From positions 916,662-980,661 of the forward strand of contig NC_000961.1 in the NCBI RefSeq assembly GCF_000011105.1: a DNA stretch of 64,000 nt. Direction: 5' to 3'. Each line of letters begins with the position of its first letter. The first letter of the stretch is position 1. This document shows, piece by piece, positions 20,101 through 29,680 of the stretch. This DNA comes from Pyrococcus horikoshii OT3 (GTDB lineage: Archaea > Methanobacteriota_B > Thermococci > Thermococcales > Thermococcaceae). The notes beneath the pieces are model-generated. The model saw only the letters and a program-made list of their open reading frames with translations, ran no database searches and was not told where the DNA came from. A program made the translations under genes and the position numbers.

Positions 20101-21649
20101 TACGGAAACATAGTAAAAGAGGAGCAGTACATCAGCGATGACGAGCTTTCCACACTATTTAGTTCTACGGAAACAGAGAATCATAGAGGAGGAGGGTGTG
20201 GAGACTGCTTACTTTCCACACTATTTAGTTCTACGGAAACCGGACACTGTGCAGAAGCTCAGGCAAGCCAAGAGTAGTTCCTTTCCACACTATTTAGTTC
20301 TACGGAAACCTTGGGAACTGGGTACGGCTGGGGAACTGGATAAGGCTTTTCTTTCCACACTATTTAGTTCTACGGAAACATATTATCCAGCGTCCTACCG
20401 TCTTTCGGCACCAGGAAGACTTTCCACACTATTTAGTTCTACGGAAACCTCAAAGACATCTAATAGGCAAATAGGCATAGCTTTCTTTCCACACTATTTA
20501 GTTCTACGGAAACCCAGCCTCCTCCCTTGCCTGCTCTGGGAGGAGTTCCCCTTTCCACACTATTTAGTTCTACGGAAACGAAGGGGTGATGGCTTATACA
20601 TTGTAAGGCCTGGGGACTTTCCACACTATTTAGTTCTACGGAAACACGTTTGGGTAATCCCAGTAAGGGATGAGGCAACCGGCTTTCCACACTATTTAGT
20701 TCTACGGAAACAAAATGCTTCGATGGCGTGGAGTACCTTAACAGTCTTCTTTCCACACTATTTAGTTCTACGGAAACACTGTTATGTTGACGCGCTAACA
20801 CACTCACACGCCCAGTATCTTTCCACACTATTTAGTTCTACGGAAACCGGATAGGGTCACTAAGTAACATTGGCCCCCCTTATGACTTTCCACACTATTT
20901 AGTTCTACGGAAACCGAAGTGATAGAATGGTCAGAGTACTGGAAATTACCAGCTTTCCACACTATTTAGTTCTACGGAAACCCAGAAAGGGGAACCTACA
21001 GGGCTGTAGTAATCAGAATCTTTCCACACTATTTAGTTCTACGGAAACGCGATTTCCGCAACTACCTTGCCTCCTGGGGGAATTGCTTTCCACACTATTT
21101 AGTTCTACGGAAACAAGACATTGTTCCTGATGATGATAAGTTGGAAAGAACTTTCCACACTATTTAGTTCTACGGAAACAACAACTCCATTTTTATCACC
21201 TCGTCTGGACGTTAAACTTTCCACACTATTTAGTTCTACGGAAACGCTGTAAAAGGACAGGGGAAACTTGTTGTGGAGGTTTACCTTTCCACACTATTTA
21301 GTTCTACGGAAACTTGTAGACAGTGTTTTTGAAGTCAAGCGTCAGTATCAACCTTTCCACACTATTTAGTTCTACGGAAACGTATTTCGAGTCGGATTTC
21401 ATCTGGTATGCAAGAAACCGCTTTCCACACTATTTAGTTCTACGGAAACCGTTGCTTTCTTAGACGTTGAGGGAGCCGACACGACGCTTTCCACACTATT
21501 TAGTTCTACGGAAACAAATTAAGTTTCTGCTCCATGCAATTCCACCTCCTTTCTTTCCACACTATTTAGTTCTACGGAAACCCCAGGACTGCCCTTCTCA
21601 GCAATCCCCAGGAGCCTGTACTTTCCACACTATTTAGTTCTACGGAAAC
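17102..21649 (-). CRISPR. CRISPR array, 67 repeats and 66 spacers
   Basis: Sixty-seven 29-base units were counted by hand. On the plus strand most begin CTTTCCACACTATTTAG and end TTCTACGGAAAC. Spacers are mostly 36-49 bases, with one of 58 (17484-17541). The RNA sense is the minus strand, because repeats then end in GTGGAAAG, like the crRNA 5' tag of Thermococcales, and because the left-most unit (17102-17130) is the degenerate one. Units 4-17 (17310-18261) start with G instead of C. Within that block, eight units (8 and 10-16) carry CTACTAAG, or once CTCCTAAG, where others have CTATTTAG. No cas gene is in this window. Confidence 0.98.
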
Positions 21650-22090
21650 TTTTGGGTTTTTTGCTTTATTCGTTTAATAAAGTCTCCTCAAAGTTTATAT
21701 AATTTACTCACTGTGGGAACCGGTAATACTGGACTTCATTTATAAACCTGACACAAAAATCTAGAAGTCACGAGAACCCTCGAATAAACCATCAACCAAA
21801 AATCCTCTCAATTCAACTGGAAAAGAGAGATCGAAACTAAGTTAAATTAATTTAACTCACTAACACTAAAATCCTTCAAAAATAAGCCCTTAACAAGACT
21901 CCTAGACTATCCAATTAAGGGGTTAAAACACTTCAAAGTTAAAATAAAGCGTTAAGATAACTCGAATTCCAAATGAATACAATTGACAAGAAATTACCAC
22001 TATGATGGTAAACAGAAAACAAAAATCCCAATGAGAGAATTAAACTAAAAACAAGACATTAAGAACCCTTAATTATGGAATCTAGACCCG
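21650..22090 (-). promoter_or_regulatory. CRISPR leader with promoter
   Basis: This AT-rich, gene-free stretch lies next to the uniform end of the array. On the minus strand, a TATA element (AAATTATATAAACTT, plus positions 21690-21704) lies about 43 bases before the first repeat. That would put the start of the pre-crRNA near 21,670. Low complexity and many A runs are usual for leaders. Integration of new spacers would be expected at the 21,649/21,650 junction. Confidence 0.75.
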
Positions 22091-22094
22091 AGCA

Positions 22095-22165
22095 GGGTAT
22101 TAAACCAAAAACAAGAGAAAACAAAAAGAGAAAACAAAAACCCGTAACACGAAAACAAAAACAAA
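22095..22165 (-). terminator. Poly-T terminator region after the 155-residue gene
   Basis: Read on the minus strand, the bases just after the stop at 22174 contain four or more T5-like runs (TTTTTGTTTT repeated). Runs of T are the known signal for intrinsic termination in archaea. They would stop transcription of the upstream gene before it enters the CRISPR leader. Confidence 0.5.
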
Positions 22166-22173
22166 TGAAAAAT

Positions 22174-22641
22174 TTACCATTCATGATCTCTGTAGCCTAA
22201 GAAGAGTCCCCTAAGTCCCGAACCCAGGAAGTCTTTAGCTATAAACTGTCCGAAAAATTCCTCAGTTTCCTTCTCATTCATCCACTTTATATGTTCAGGT
22301 ATCCCTTCGGCCAGCATATAAACTAAAGACTGTGGAGTTTTTCCTATGTCCAGCGTATAGATCTTCTTGTTCAGCTTTTTGGCCTTCTCAACTTCCCTGC
22401 AAACTAGGGAGGAGAACTTTCCATATATTGCCACGGCCACTAGGTAATCAACTTCTGCTATCTTATCGCTTATATCTCTCAGTCCATAATCGGAGGGAAG
22501 TATTACATTGTTCGAATTTAGGTTCTCCTCTATTATCTCAAGGATTATTTTTTCTGTTTTAGTATGGTATAGGATAGTTGGCTCACTTAGATAAATGAGG
22601 GGCCCAAATTTTTTCCTCTTTCTTTTGAGGAACCCGAACAT
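22174..22641 (-). CDS. Uncharacterised protein, deoxyribosyltransferase/SLOG-like
   Basis: The 155-residue protein has a basic start (MFGFLKRKRKKFG) and then YLSEPTILYHTKTEK, followed by SDYGLRDISDKIAEVDYLVAVAIYG and a KKIYTLD strand. The pattern of an N-terminal YLSxP strand, a central D/E-rich helix and a VDYLVAVA strand resembles nucleoside 2-deoxyribosyltransferases and related Rossmann-like SLOG proteins. That is a fold-level guess. The start is set by GAGGTG six bases before the ATG at 22641. It lies between the CRISPR leader and a decayed ATPase. Confidence 0.6.
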   Translation of the reverse strand: MFGFLKRKRKKFGPLIYLSEPTILYHTKTEKIILEIIEENLNSNNVILPSDYGLRDISDKIAEVDYLVAVAIYGKFSSLVCREVEKAKKLNKKIYTLDIGKTPQSLVYMLAEGIPEHIKWMNEKETEEFFGQFIAKDFLGSGLRGLFLGYRDHEW

Positions 22642-22649
22642 TTCCAGCA

Positions 22650-22712
22650 CCTCAGATGGGGATCAAAACATCATCATCGACCCCTTTCAGCAGGGATGAC
22701 ACACATCATCGG
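22650..22712 (-). ncRNA. Possible C/D-box sRNA in the 5' leader of the 155-residue gene
   Basis: On the minus strand the order is ATGATGT (box C-like, last base off consensus), 12 bases, CTGA (D'), 9 bases, ATGATGA (C'), 15 bases, CTGA (D). The ends ACC and GGT could pair as a short terminal stem. The imperfect box C and the long D'-C' spacing make this weaker than the candidate at 46803. It could instead be a chance feature of the 5' untranslated region. Confidence 0.35.
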
Positions 22713-22959
22713 TTTACAATTTAAATTTCCCTTTTGTAACCCTAGTTCTCGAACTAAATGGCTTTTTTGAGACATAATCATCAGGTACCTTGTAAGACCT
22801 ATGAAGGAATCCACAAAAGGGACTTATAATCTTTTGTGTTTCTTGAACAGGTTAATATAGTGAACTTTGCCAGCTATCCCTGGTTGTACTTTCTTTTACA
22901 GGGTTAACGCTGAATTGCACAAGTAAAGGATACCTTGAACTAGTTCAGGAATATATGTG

Positions 22960-23650
22960 AGAGAGTCCATTTGGATGTTCTGAGGAGTTAAAGCGAATTA
23001 ATAAACGCTCTTCATGCCAAAGCTGGGTGGCAATTCTTAGATCAATGGGGAGGCTGGAAAGACAAGTCTAGTGTACCTTTTTGCTGACTGAAGTAGACAT
23101 GTCGCAAGGATTTTTGTTAGGGATATTACTTATAGCCCCCCTAAGATTCAAAATCTGAAACAGGGTATGAACAAAGTCCTAGCCATGGCATTTAATGAAA
23201 TTTATTGGTGATCCCATGCTGGTATCCTCAAAAAACTGTTTAAAGTTACTCCCAAGGACAGTCTCTATCACTTGAGATACTCCTCCAGCCTTGCTCGATT
23301 GGGCAACTTTAAGGTTTAGAGCTTTATCCATCTCTCTTAGAGGTTGCAGGGCGTGAACGAAGCATTAAGGGAACTAGAGCATTTCTTAGACGGAAGAAGT
23401 CCCAGCCTAAGATTGGGCAGATGTGTAGTCTTCCTCTTCAAGATTTATGGGCTTGATTTTAACTCTTCCAGTTTAGGTACTTAGTTTGTGAACTTTAACT
23501 TGGTTTACCAGTTTTCATCCTGAGACTTCAAGTAATCCGGTACTCCATGAGATGATCTCTTTGATTTCTTCACCGAGGTTCAATCTCGCCAAAACTTCAC
23601 AAAGGCTTTAGAGGAACTCATAGGAGGTCAACACTTAAGCCTTCTTAAGC
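22960..23650 (+). pseudogene. Decayed archaeal ATPase (Arch_ATPase/MJ-type) gene
   Basis: No intact frame remains, but pieces of one protein are readable in order on the plus strand. They are EELKRIN, AKAGWQFL, then INGEAGKTSLVYLFAD, with a P-loop-like GEAGKT at about 23041-23088, each in a different frame. RIFVRDITYSPPKIQ and ALRELEHFLDG follow. This order matches the N-terminal half of archaeal AAA ATPases such as the one at 55680. Several frameshifts and stops show it is dead. The rest of the 1.1 kb interval shows no other gene. Confidence 0.6.
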
Positions 23651-23739
23651 TGTATCAATTTGTCCTCTTTATGAGACTTTTCTCTGAAAAATCTCACTAA
23701 GTATTTTTAAGGGGTATAACATAATGGTGAAGTGGTAAA

Positions 23740-24732
23740 ATGGCAGAACCCGTTTTAAAGTGGGCCGGCGGAAAGAGGCAAATCCTCCATTATATAGTCT
23801 CTCTAATGCCTTCCGATTATAAGGATAGGCGTTTCCATGAACCATTCTTTGGTGGTGGGGCCGTCACATTTTGGCTGGAGCCAAAAGAGGGAACGATCAA
23901 CGACATTAATCCAAAGCTGATTAACTTCTACATCATCCTACGTGATTACCCTGAAGAGTTAATTGAAGATGCAAAGATGCATAAGAATGAAAGGGAGTAC
24001 TACTATAGAATGCGAAGAGAATACAATAAACTTGCCCTCAGTAGTTGGTTTAGGGACTTTGTAAGGAGGGGATTTAAGGTAGAGAGTGAGCAGGATAGGA
24101 GAAATGCAATTCGTCTTGCAAGCCTCCTGCTTTACCTGAATAAGACTGCATATAATGGGCTGTACAGGGAGAACAGGAAGGGCGAGTTTAACGTTCCCTT
24201 TGGGAGGTACAAAAATCCTAGGATCGTTGATGAGAAGAGATTAAGGGAAGCGAGCAGAGTTTTAAGAAACCTCGAAATTTATAATACTGACTTCTCATAT
24301 GTCCTCGATAAGGCTAAGGAGGGAGATCTAGTTTACTTTGATCCTCCATACCAGCCCATTTCCCAAACGGCTAGCTTTACAGATTACTCTAAGGAAGGAT
24401 TCACATACAAGGATCAAATAAGGCTTAGAGATGTGTGCTTAGAACTCCATAGGAGAGGAGTATATTTCATCTTGAGCAATTCTTCAGCTCCAGAGATAGT
24501 TAAGCTCTATAAAGATATCCCTGAATTCGACATAATAATTGTGAAAGCAAAGAGGGTTATTAACTCCAAAGCGGATCGTAGGGGCCCTGTTGATGAAATT
24601 CTTGTGACTAATGTTCCAAGGGAAGAAAGAGTTGGACTAGAGAAGGCTATTAAGTTAACAAGACAAGAGAGCTATGAAAAACAGGAACAAGGACACAATA
24701 GAGAGAGATCAATACTTGAGTGGATTAATTAA
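23740..24732 (+). CDS. DNA adenine-N6 methyltransferase, Dam/DpnM type
   Basis: The 330-residue protein has the N-terminal SAM motif LKWAGGKRQI (residues 5-14) and the catalytic DPPY motif, YFDPPYQP, at about residue 201. The order SAM motif then DPPY is that of the D12-class (alpha) m6A methyltransferases that include Dam, DpnM and EcoRV methylase. Many act on GATC, but the target here is not proven. The gene stands opposite a frameshifted open frame that may once have been a partner nuclease. The two stops overlap by four bases. Confidence 0.9.
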   Translation: MAEPVLKWAGGKRQILHYIVSLMPSDYKDRRFHEPFFGGGAVTFWLEPKEGTINDINPKLINFYIILRDYPEELIEDAKMHKNEREYYYRMRREYNKLALSSWFRDFVRRGFKVESEQDRRNAIRLASLLLYLNKTAYNGLYRENRKGEFNVPFGRYKNPRIVDEKRLREASRVLRNLEIYNTDFSYVLDKAKEGDLVYFDPPYQPISQTASFTDYSKEGFTYKDQIRLRDVCLELHRRGVYFILSNSSAPEIVKLYKDIPEFDIIIVKAKRVINSKADRRGPVDEILVTNVPREERVGLEKAIKLTRQESYEKQEQGHNRERSILEWIN

Positions 24733-25157
24733 ATCCTTAGTCCTGCTTTTTTCATAGCATTAACAGGGTGTTCTCCTTTCATTACATCAACGAACATCTG
24801 ATATGCCAGTTTTCGACCTTTGTATCCCTTTTCAGGCGGTATTCCTGTTCGAATATCCACTCAAGAGCATGCAGGATATATTCCAAGGTATATCCAGGAG
24901 CTTTGCTAAATTTTCTTTTTGTATCCTCATCTATTGACTGCAATATTTCCTCCATAGAAGCATCCTTTTTAGTTATTAAATCAAAAAGTATCTGTCCAAT
25001 TTCTTTGCTGTAACATAAAAATCAATTAGGAAATGCGCGTGCTTTGGGTATATTCTCTTTTTCCTGGAAATTTCACTTTAACAATAAAATCCCTATCCCC
25101 TTTTTTACCCGGTTCCTTCCAGAGAATTGTTCCGTCTGATAATATTTTACGAGGCAT
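24729..25157 (-). pseudogene. Frameshifted gene facing the methyltransferase, possible former restriction partner
   Basis: On the minus strand an ATG at 25157 opens a frame reading MPRKILSDGTILWKEPG. After about 30 codons the sequence continues sensibly only by changing frame: KKRIYPKHAHFLIDFYVTAK, then TKKDASMEEILQSIDED, then GYKGRKLAYQMFVDVMKG and GLRI before TAA 24731-24729. At least three frameshifts are needed. I do not recognise the family. The convergent placement tail-to-tail with an m6A methyltransferase suggests, without proof, a dead restriction endonuclease. Confidence 0.55.
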
Positions 25158-25187
25158 TTATGTCACTATTAGGCACCTTTTTTCTCA

Positions 25188-25238
25188 GCTTTTTAAATAA
25201 CTTTATATGCCCGGAGCAATTAAGATAAGAGGGAGGTG
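25188..25238 (+). promoter_or_regulatory. Promoter and Shine-Dalgarno of the EVE-domain gene
   Basis: TTTTTAAATAACTTTATATG (about 25190-25209) holds TATA-like elements, and a strong GGAGGTGATC site (about 25231-25240) precedes the ATG at 25247. The same AT-rich block could also serve the broken minus-strand gene starting at 25157. Confidence 0.5.
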
Positions 25239-25246
25239 ATCGGATA

Positions 25247-25684
25247 ATGACCTATTGGATCTGCATTACGAACAGGGAGAATTGGGAAGTCATAAAGAGG
25301 CATAATGTATGGGGGGTTCCAAAGAAACATAAGAATACTCTTTCAAGGGTTAAACCAGGGGATAAGCTCGTGATATACGTGAGGCAAGAAAAAGATAAAG
25401 AAGGAAATTTGCTTGAACCAAAGATCGTAGGAATTTATGAGGTTACAAGTGAACCTTACGTCGACTTTAGCCGTATCTTTAAGCCCCACAGGGGAGGTAA
25501 GGAAACTTACCCATACAGGGTGAAGATAAAACCTATTAAAATAGGGGAAATCAATTTTAAGCCGCTAATCAACGACTTAAAGTTCATTAAGAACAAGAAG
25601 AGATGGTCAATGCACTTTTTTGGGAAGGCCATGAGGGAGCTACCTGAGGAGGACTATAAGCTGATTGAGAAACTATTATTATGA
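25247..25684 (+). CDS. EVE-domain protein
   Basis: The 145-residue protein reads [26 protein letters not shown], then [10 protein letters not shown] and a late [20 protein letters not shown]. This is the EVE domain, a PUA-like fold, and an archaeal member of just this size has been studied structurally. EVE domains bind modified bases in DNA or RNA and are often found with restriction and other defence genes. Its place 0.5 kb from an m6A methyltransferase fits such a role. It converges on trmB with a 6-base overlap. Confidence 0.85.
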
Positions 25685-26701
25685 TTCTAGCATGAGCCTC
25701 ACGTTAGTGCTCTCGTAATCCTCAATTACCGCGAACATTCCCCCGACCTTTACGATCCCTTTTTCCGTTTCTATTTGAATGTTGTTCACTCCCTCCCTGA
25801 AGGAAAGGGTGTAACCCACAACCTTCCCGTAGAGCTTTTCCACTTCTCCAGTCTTTACGTTCCTACCGACGATCTCGCTGAAGATCGTTGAAGAGGGAAG
25901 GTGTCTTTTCACGAAGTCTGCAGCATGAAAGACCGCGAAGAATCTTATATCCTGGGGATTCATTATCTGCTCAACTTCAAGTGATGACTCCTTAAATATC
26001 TCAAGGGTTAGGCTATACTGGGAGAATATTATCTCCTTAAACGTCGACTTAAAGCTTGGAGGGGAGGGAGGCATGAAGCTGACGTTCTGAATTGTTGCAA
26101 CGACCTTTCCATCCGCTAGCCCTATTAAATGGTTAAACTTCGTAAACCTTCTTAAGAAAAAGTTTCCCCTCCCCTCAAAATCCGAGATATCTGGAACTTT
26201 ATCTATATAAAGTGAAAGGGTTACCCCCCTGTCTAGAATACCAATAAGGGTTTCTCTAATGCTCTTAAAGAATTCACTTGGGGTTACAACTATAACCTCA
26301 TTTTCTGATGATTCCAGGGTTTCCTTGAACATTTCTATGGCTTCCTCAAAATCGTGACTCCTCCATATCGAGGGCCTACATCTCTCCTCCCTTTTAACTT
26401 CAGAAATCGCTTTCTCTAGCTTCTCTGAAATTTCATCTAGTTCTTTTTTAAATCTAAGGAAAGCTATCCTGGGAGAATAAGCTGCATAAACCTTGGGATT
26501 TCCTTCGATTTCTGTGACAAATCCCCTAACTTTTAGGGAAGATATCGTGTCGTAAACCCTGTTATAGGGGATTCCGCTTCGAATTGAGATCTCCTTAGCG
26601 GTACTTGGACCGTAAACGAGTAGAGTCCAATAGGTTAGCACCTCGTACTTGGTGAAGCCAAGTTCTATCAAAGATTGAAGGATTTCGGGAGGAATTTCCA
26701 T
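25679..26701 (-). CDS. trmB: TrmB-family sugar-sensing transcription regulator
   Basis: The 340-residue protein has an N-terminal winged helix ([24 protein letters not shown] is its first part), a coiled helix ([22 protein letters not shown]), and a C-terminal sugar-binding region. It is the last gene of the trehalose/maltose operon. In relatives TrmB represses the operon and is released by maltose or trehalose. Two sites fitting its known operator form lie at 30962 and 31088. In Thermococcales, malK usually follows trmB; here it does not. Confidence 0.92.
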   Translation of the reverse strand: MEIPPEILQSLIELGFTKYEVLTYWTLLVYGPSTAKEISIRSGIPYNRVYDTISSLKVRGFVTEIEGNPKVYAAYSPRIAFLRFKKELDEISEKLEKAISEVKREERCRPSIWRSHDFEEAIEMFKETLESSENEVIVVTPSEFFKSIRETLIGILDRGVTLSLYIDKVPDISDFEGRGNFFLRRFTKFNHLIGLADGKVVATIQNVSFMPPSPPSFKSTFKEIIFSQYSLTLEIFKESSLEVEQIMNPQDIRFFAVFHAADFVKRHLPSSTIFSEIVGRNVKTGEVEKLYGKVVGYTLSFREGVNNIQIETEKGIVKVGGMFAVIEDYESTNVRLMLES

Positions 26702-26705
26702 TGTC

Positions 26706-27956
26706 TCATCCTCCGAGGGAGTTCAAGATATCCAAGTACCTTTCCATATGTTTAGTTATTATGAAGTTTTTCCTCACCCTTTCCTTGGCCTTAGCTCCCA
26801 TCTCCTTCGATACCTCTGGATGTTTAAGGAGATAGAGCACCTTCTCAACGGCTTCATTTGCATCCCTTACCAAGAATCCAGTCTCCCCATCTACTATCTG
26901 GAACTTAATACCGCCAACTGCTCTACCAATTACAGGTTTTCCCTTCCACATAGCCTCGGTAACTGTTAACCCGAACCCTTCCCTTATCGACATTTGTAAT
27001 ATAACATCGCTAGCCCTTTGGAAGGCGTTAACCTCCCTCGCGTGAACCCCTATTAAATTCGTCAGGACTTTCACATCGTAGTCTTCTCCTATCTTCCTTA
27101 GGGTCTTTTCGAAGTAGATCCATCCCTCTGGGTCGTCGTGGGCCATGACCCCAACTAGGAGTAGCTGAACTCCTGGGATCTTTTCCTTAACCTTTCTGTA
27201 AATCTCGATAACGTCGAATATCCCTTTCCATGGATCGAACCTTGAGACCTGGGTTATTATAGGTTTCTCCGGATCAACGTCGAATCTCTCAAGGATTCTT
27301 AGGATTTCCGTCTGCTTAAGCTCAACGTTCTTTTCGCTCAGGGGATCTATCGATGGAGGCATTATAACGGCCTTATTCCTATCTAACTCAGGCTGAACGT
27401 ACTCAGGAAGGTGGAAGATATATCTGTCGTACTTCTCCACGAACCTCCTCAGGAACTCCCAGAATTCTCTGTTTGGTGAGCTGAGATCTATGTGGCACCT
27501 CCAGAGCCATGGGCTCTTCTTCTCGTAGAACTCTATAAGGGCGGCCGGCTGGGGGTCGTGGACTAGAACGTAGTCAAAGCTTGAAAGGTCAATGAATTTA
27601 GAATTTTCCCTGTTCACATTGAGGTAAAGTTCTTTCATCTCCTCCGTTAGCTTGAGGGATTCGTTACCTTGAAGTGCGTTGTGAAAGGTCTTCGTGACGT
27701 TGAAGAATTCCGTGGGCCCCTCGATTACGAACCACCTTGCTTCAATTCCAATGCTCCTCAGTAGGGGTACCAAGCTGTGGAGTATCTCGGCGACACCTCC
27801 TCCGAAGGAAGTTGAGTTCACATGGACGAAACTTCTTCCTTTCAATTTCTCGGCCTTTTCCTGGATTTTGCTAACTTCTTCCTCCCCTATTATGCTTTTA
27901 TAGTCTTCAAGCTTTCTTTTCCCCGAACTAAATTCCTTAACCTCGTACATCTTCAT
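26706..27956 (-). CDS. treT: Trehalose glycosyltransferring synthase TreT
   Basis: The 416-residue GT4-family protein has an N-terminal GT-B domain with [20 protein letters not shown], a nucleotide-binding segment starting [13 protein letters not shown] (as [11 protein letters not shown]), and the late [19 protein letters not shown] motif with the conserved donor-site Glu residues. TreT makes trehalose from NDP-glucose and glucose. It sits between malG (3 bases) and trmB (4 bases). Confidence 0.93.
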   Translation of the reverse strand: MKMYEVKEFSSGKRKLEDYKSIIGEEEVSKIQEKAEKLKGRSFVHVNSTSFGGGVAEILHSLVPLLRSIGIEARWFVIEGPTEFFNVTKTFHNALQGNESLKLTEEMKELYLNVNRENSKFIDLSSFDYVLVHDPQPAALIEFYEKKSPWLWRCHIDLSSPNREFWEFLRRFVEKYDRYIFHLPEYVQPELDRNKAVIMPPSIDPLSEKNVELKQTEILRILERFDVDPEKPIITQVSRFDPWKGIFDVIEIYRKVKEKIPGVQLLLVGVMAHDDPEGWIYFEKTLRKIGEDYDVKVLTNLIGVHAREVNAFQRASDVILQMSIREGFGLTVTEAMWKGKPVIGRAVGGIKFQIVDGETGFLVRDANEAVEKVLYLLKHPEVSKEMGAKAKERVRKNFIITKHMERYLDILNSLGG

Positions 27957-27959
27957 CCC

Positions 27960-28790
27960 TCACTTCTCAACTGACCATCCAATCATACCACTAATGTAAT
28001 ACTTCTGGAACAATGCGTACACGAGGAGGGGGACGAGCATTACCATTATCGATGCCGCAGTTAAGAGCCCCCAATCAACGAAGTACTGACCTCTAAGCAG
28101 GGGTAAACGCTGAGTTGCAACGTATTTTTCTGGATTCTGAAGGAACACCAATGCCAGGAAGAAGTCACTCCAAACCCATGTAAATTGAAGTATAGATGCT
28201 GAGATCAGCCCAGGTAATGCCATGGGAAGGACTATCTTATAGAATATTTGGAAGTCGGTAGCTCCATCTATTTTGGCCGCTTCCTCGACATCCGTTGGAA
28301 GCATTGAGAAGTAGTTCCTCATGAAGAATATTATCCATGCAAGGCCCCATGCGGAGTGAACTATTATCAATCCCCTGAAAGTGTTGAGCAGGTGAGCATT
28401 CCTCAGTAGGAAGTAGAGGGGGACAACCGTCATCTGCTGGGGAAGGGCCATTAGGAGAACTATAAATGCAAATAGGTAATGCTTTATGGGGAAGCTGTAC
28501 CTGGCAAATGCATAGGCCGCTAATGATGCGACTATAACGGGAACTATCGTTGATGGGATGGCCACTATTAGGGAGTTCTTGAGTCCTTCTCCAATAGGGA
28601 ACATTGGATGATTTAGTGCGTTTATGTAATTTTTCAAGGTAATGGTGAATGGGTGAAGATGCCACCAGCCGCTCACGATCTCTTCATAGGGCCTTACCGA
28701 TGCCATCAATACTCCCATGAACGGGATTAGCCAGGCTATTCCAATTGACCAGGCAATTAAGTTAGGAACTAGATACCTCCTAATTTTCAT
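27960..28790 (-). CDS. malG: Trehalose/maltose ABC transporter permease MalG
   Basis: The 276-residue membrane protein has about six hydrophobic segments. The permease EAA loop is seen as EEAAKIDGATDFQIFYKIVLPMALPG (key part EAAKIDGA...LPMALPG). It pairs with MalF in the inner membrane. It starts 4 bases after the malF stop. Confidence 0.92.
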   Translation of the reverse strand: MKIRRYLVPNLIAWSIGIAWLIPFMGVLMASVRPYEEIVSGWWHLHPFTITLKNYINALNHPMFPIGEGLKNSLIVAIPSTIVPVIVASLAAYAFARYSFPIKHYLFAFIVLLMALPQQMTVVPLYFLLRNAHLLNTFRGLIIVHSAWGLAWIIFFMRNYFSMLPTDVEEAAKIDGATDFQIFYKIVLPMALPGLISASILQFTWVWSDFFLALVFLQNPEKYVATQRLPLLRGQYFVDWGLLTAASIMVMLVPLLVYALFQKYYISGMIGWSVEK

Positions 28791-28794
28791 CCCA

Positions 28795-29670
28795 TTATCC
28801 CCTCCTTTTTATCAGCCACAGTGCTGGGATGAAGGTTAAAGCCGTAAGTAAAACGGCAACAACGGCAGCGTAGTTGTAATTAAGGGATCTAGCGAAGTAG
28901 TCCCACATCTGGAGGGCTAGAACCATTGAAGCTCCTCCTGGGCCCCCTCCAGTAGCTACATATACTATGTCGAATATCTTGAGATCCCAGAGCAAGGTCA
29001 TTGCAACTATCACGACGGTTATTGGCCTGAGGAGGGGCCATATTACGAATCTGAAGATTTGAAACTTATTAGCCCCATCGATCAGGGCTGCTTCGTAGTA
29101 ATCCTTTGGGATGGAAGCTAGCCCTGCGGAGTACATTAACATGCTGAACCCCGTCCATATCCAGATGGAACCAAGGATGACTGAAAATAAGGCCGTCTGA
29201 GGATAGGCCGTCCAAGTAATTGCGAGTTTTTCAATACCAATTAGCTTAAAGAATGCTGGGATTACTCCGGCCCCCTCCTCGAAGAGGAACCTTATTATTA
29301 ACCCTCCTACCACCATCGGGATTACCATTCCCAGGAATATTATCGACTTTATTATAGAGCTCCCCTTAACCTCCTTCTTTCTAAGGAGGAGGGCAAATCC
29401 CAAACCAAGGAATATCGTCGTTGGAAGGTGAATCGCTATCCAAACTATGTTATGAATTAATGCTCCCCAAGGAGGGGATTTCGTCGGGAACCTCTCAAGG
29501 TTAACTATGTCCGGACTTAGAAGGACGTTCTTATAATTTTCAAGCCCAACGAATTTATCGCCCAGAAAGAAGCTTAGGTATATCGTCTTGAAGACGGGAT
29601 ATATAACGAAGGGTACCATCAGGGTTAAGGCCGGTAAAAGAAAGAAGAAGGGAGTTAAGTTCCTCCTCAC
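28795..29670 (-). CDS. malF: Trehalose/maltose ABC transporter permease MalF
   Basis: The 291-residue membrane protein has about six hydrophobic segments and an EAA loop, YEAALIDGANKFQIFRFVIWPLL (key part EAALIDGA). It is the second permease of the operon. The ATPase subunit MalK needed for transport is not encoded in this window. Confidence 0.92.
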   Translation of the reverse strand: MRRNLTPFFFLLPALTLMVPFVIYPVFKTIYLSFFLGDKFVGLENYKNVLLSPDIVNLERFPTKSPPWGALIHNIVWIAIHLPTTIFLGLGFALLLRKKEVKGSSIIKSIIFLGMVIPMVVGGLIIRFLFEEGAGVIPAFFKLIGIEKLAITWTAYPQTALFSVILGSIWIWTGFSMLMYSAGLASIPKDYYEAALIDGANKFQIFRFVIWPLLRPITVVIVAMTLLWDLKIFDIVYVATGGGPGGASMVLALQMWDYFARSLNYNYAAVVAVLLTALTFIPALWLIKRRG

Positions 29671-29680
29671 AGTGAATCCC

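Noticed and set aside
17369-21130. Open frames inside the CRISPR array repeating FPHYLVLRK or VSVELNSVE
   Set aside because: They are translations of the 29-base repeats and spacers, with no ribosome sites or family match.
17000-25700. cas genes for the CRISPR array
   Set aside because: No Cas motif or family was found on either strand; the array is served from elsewhere.
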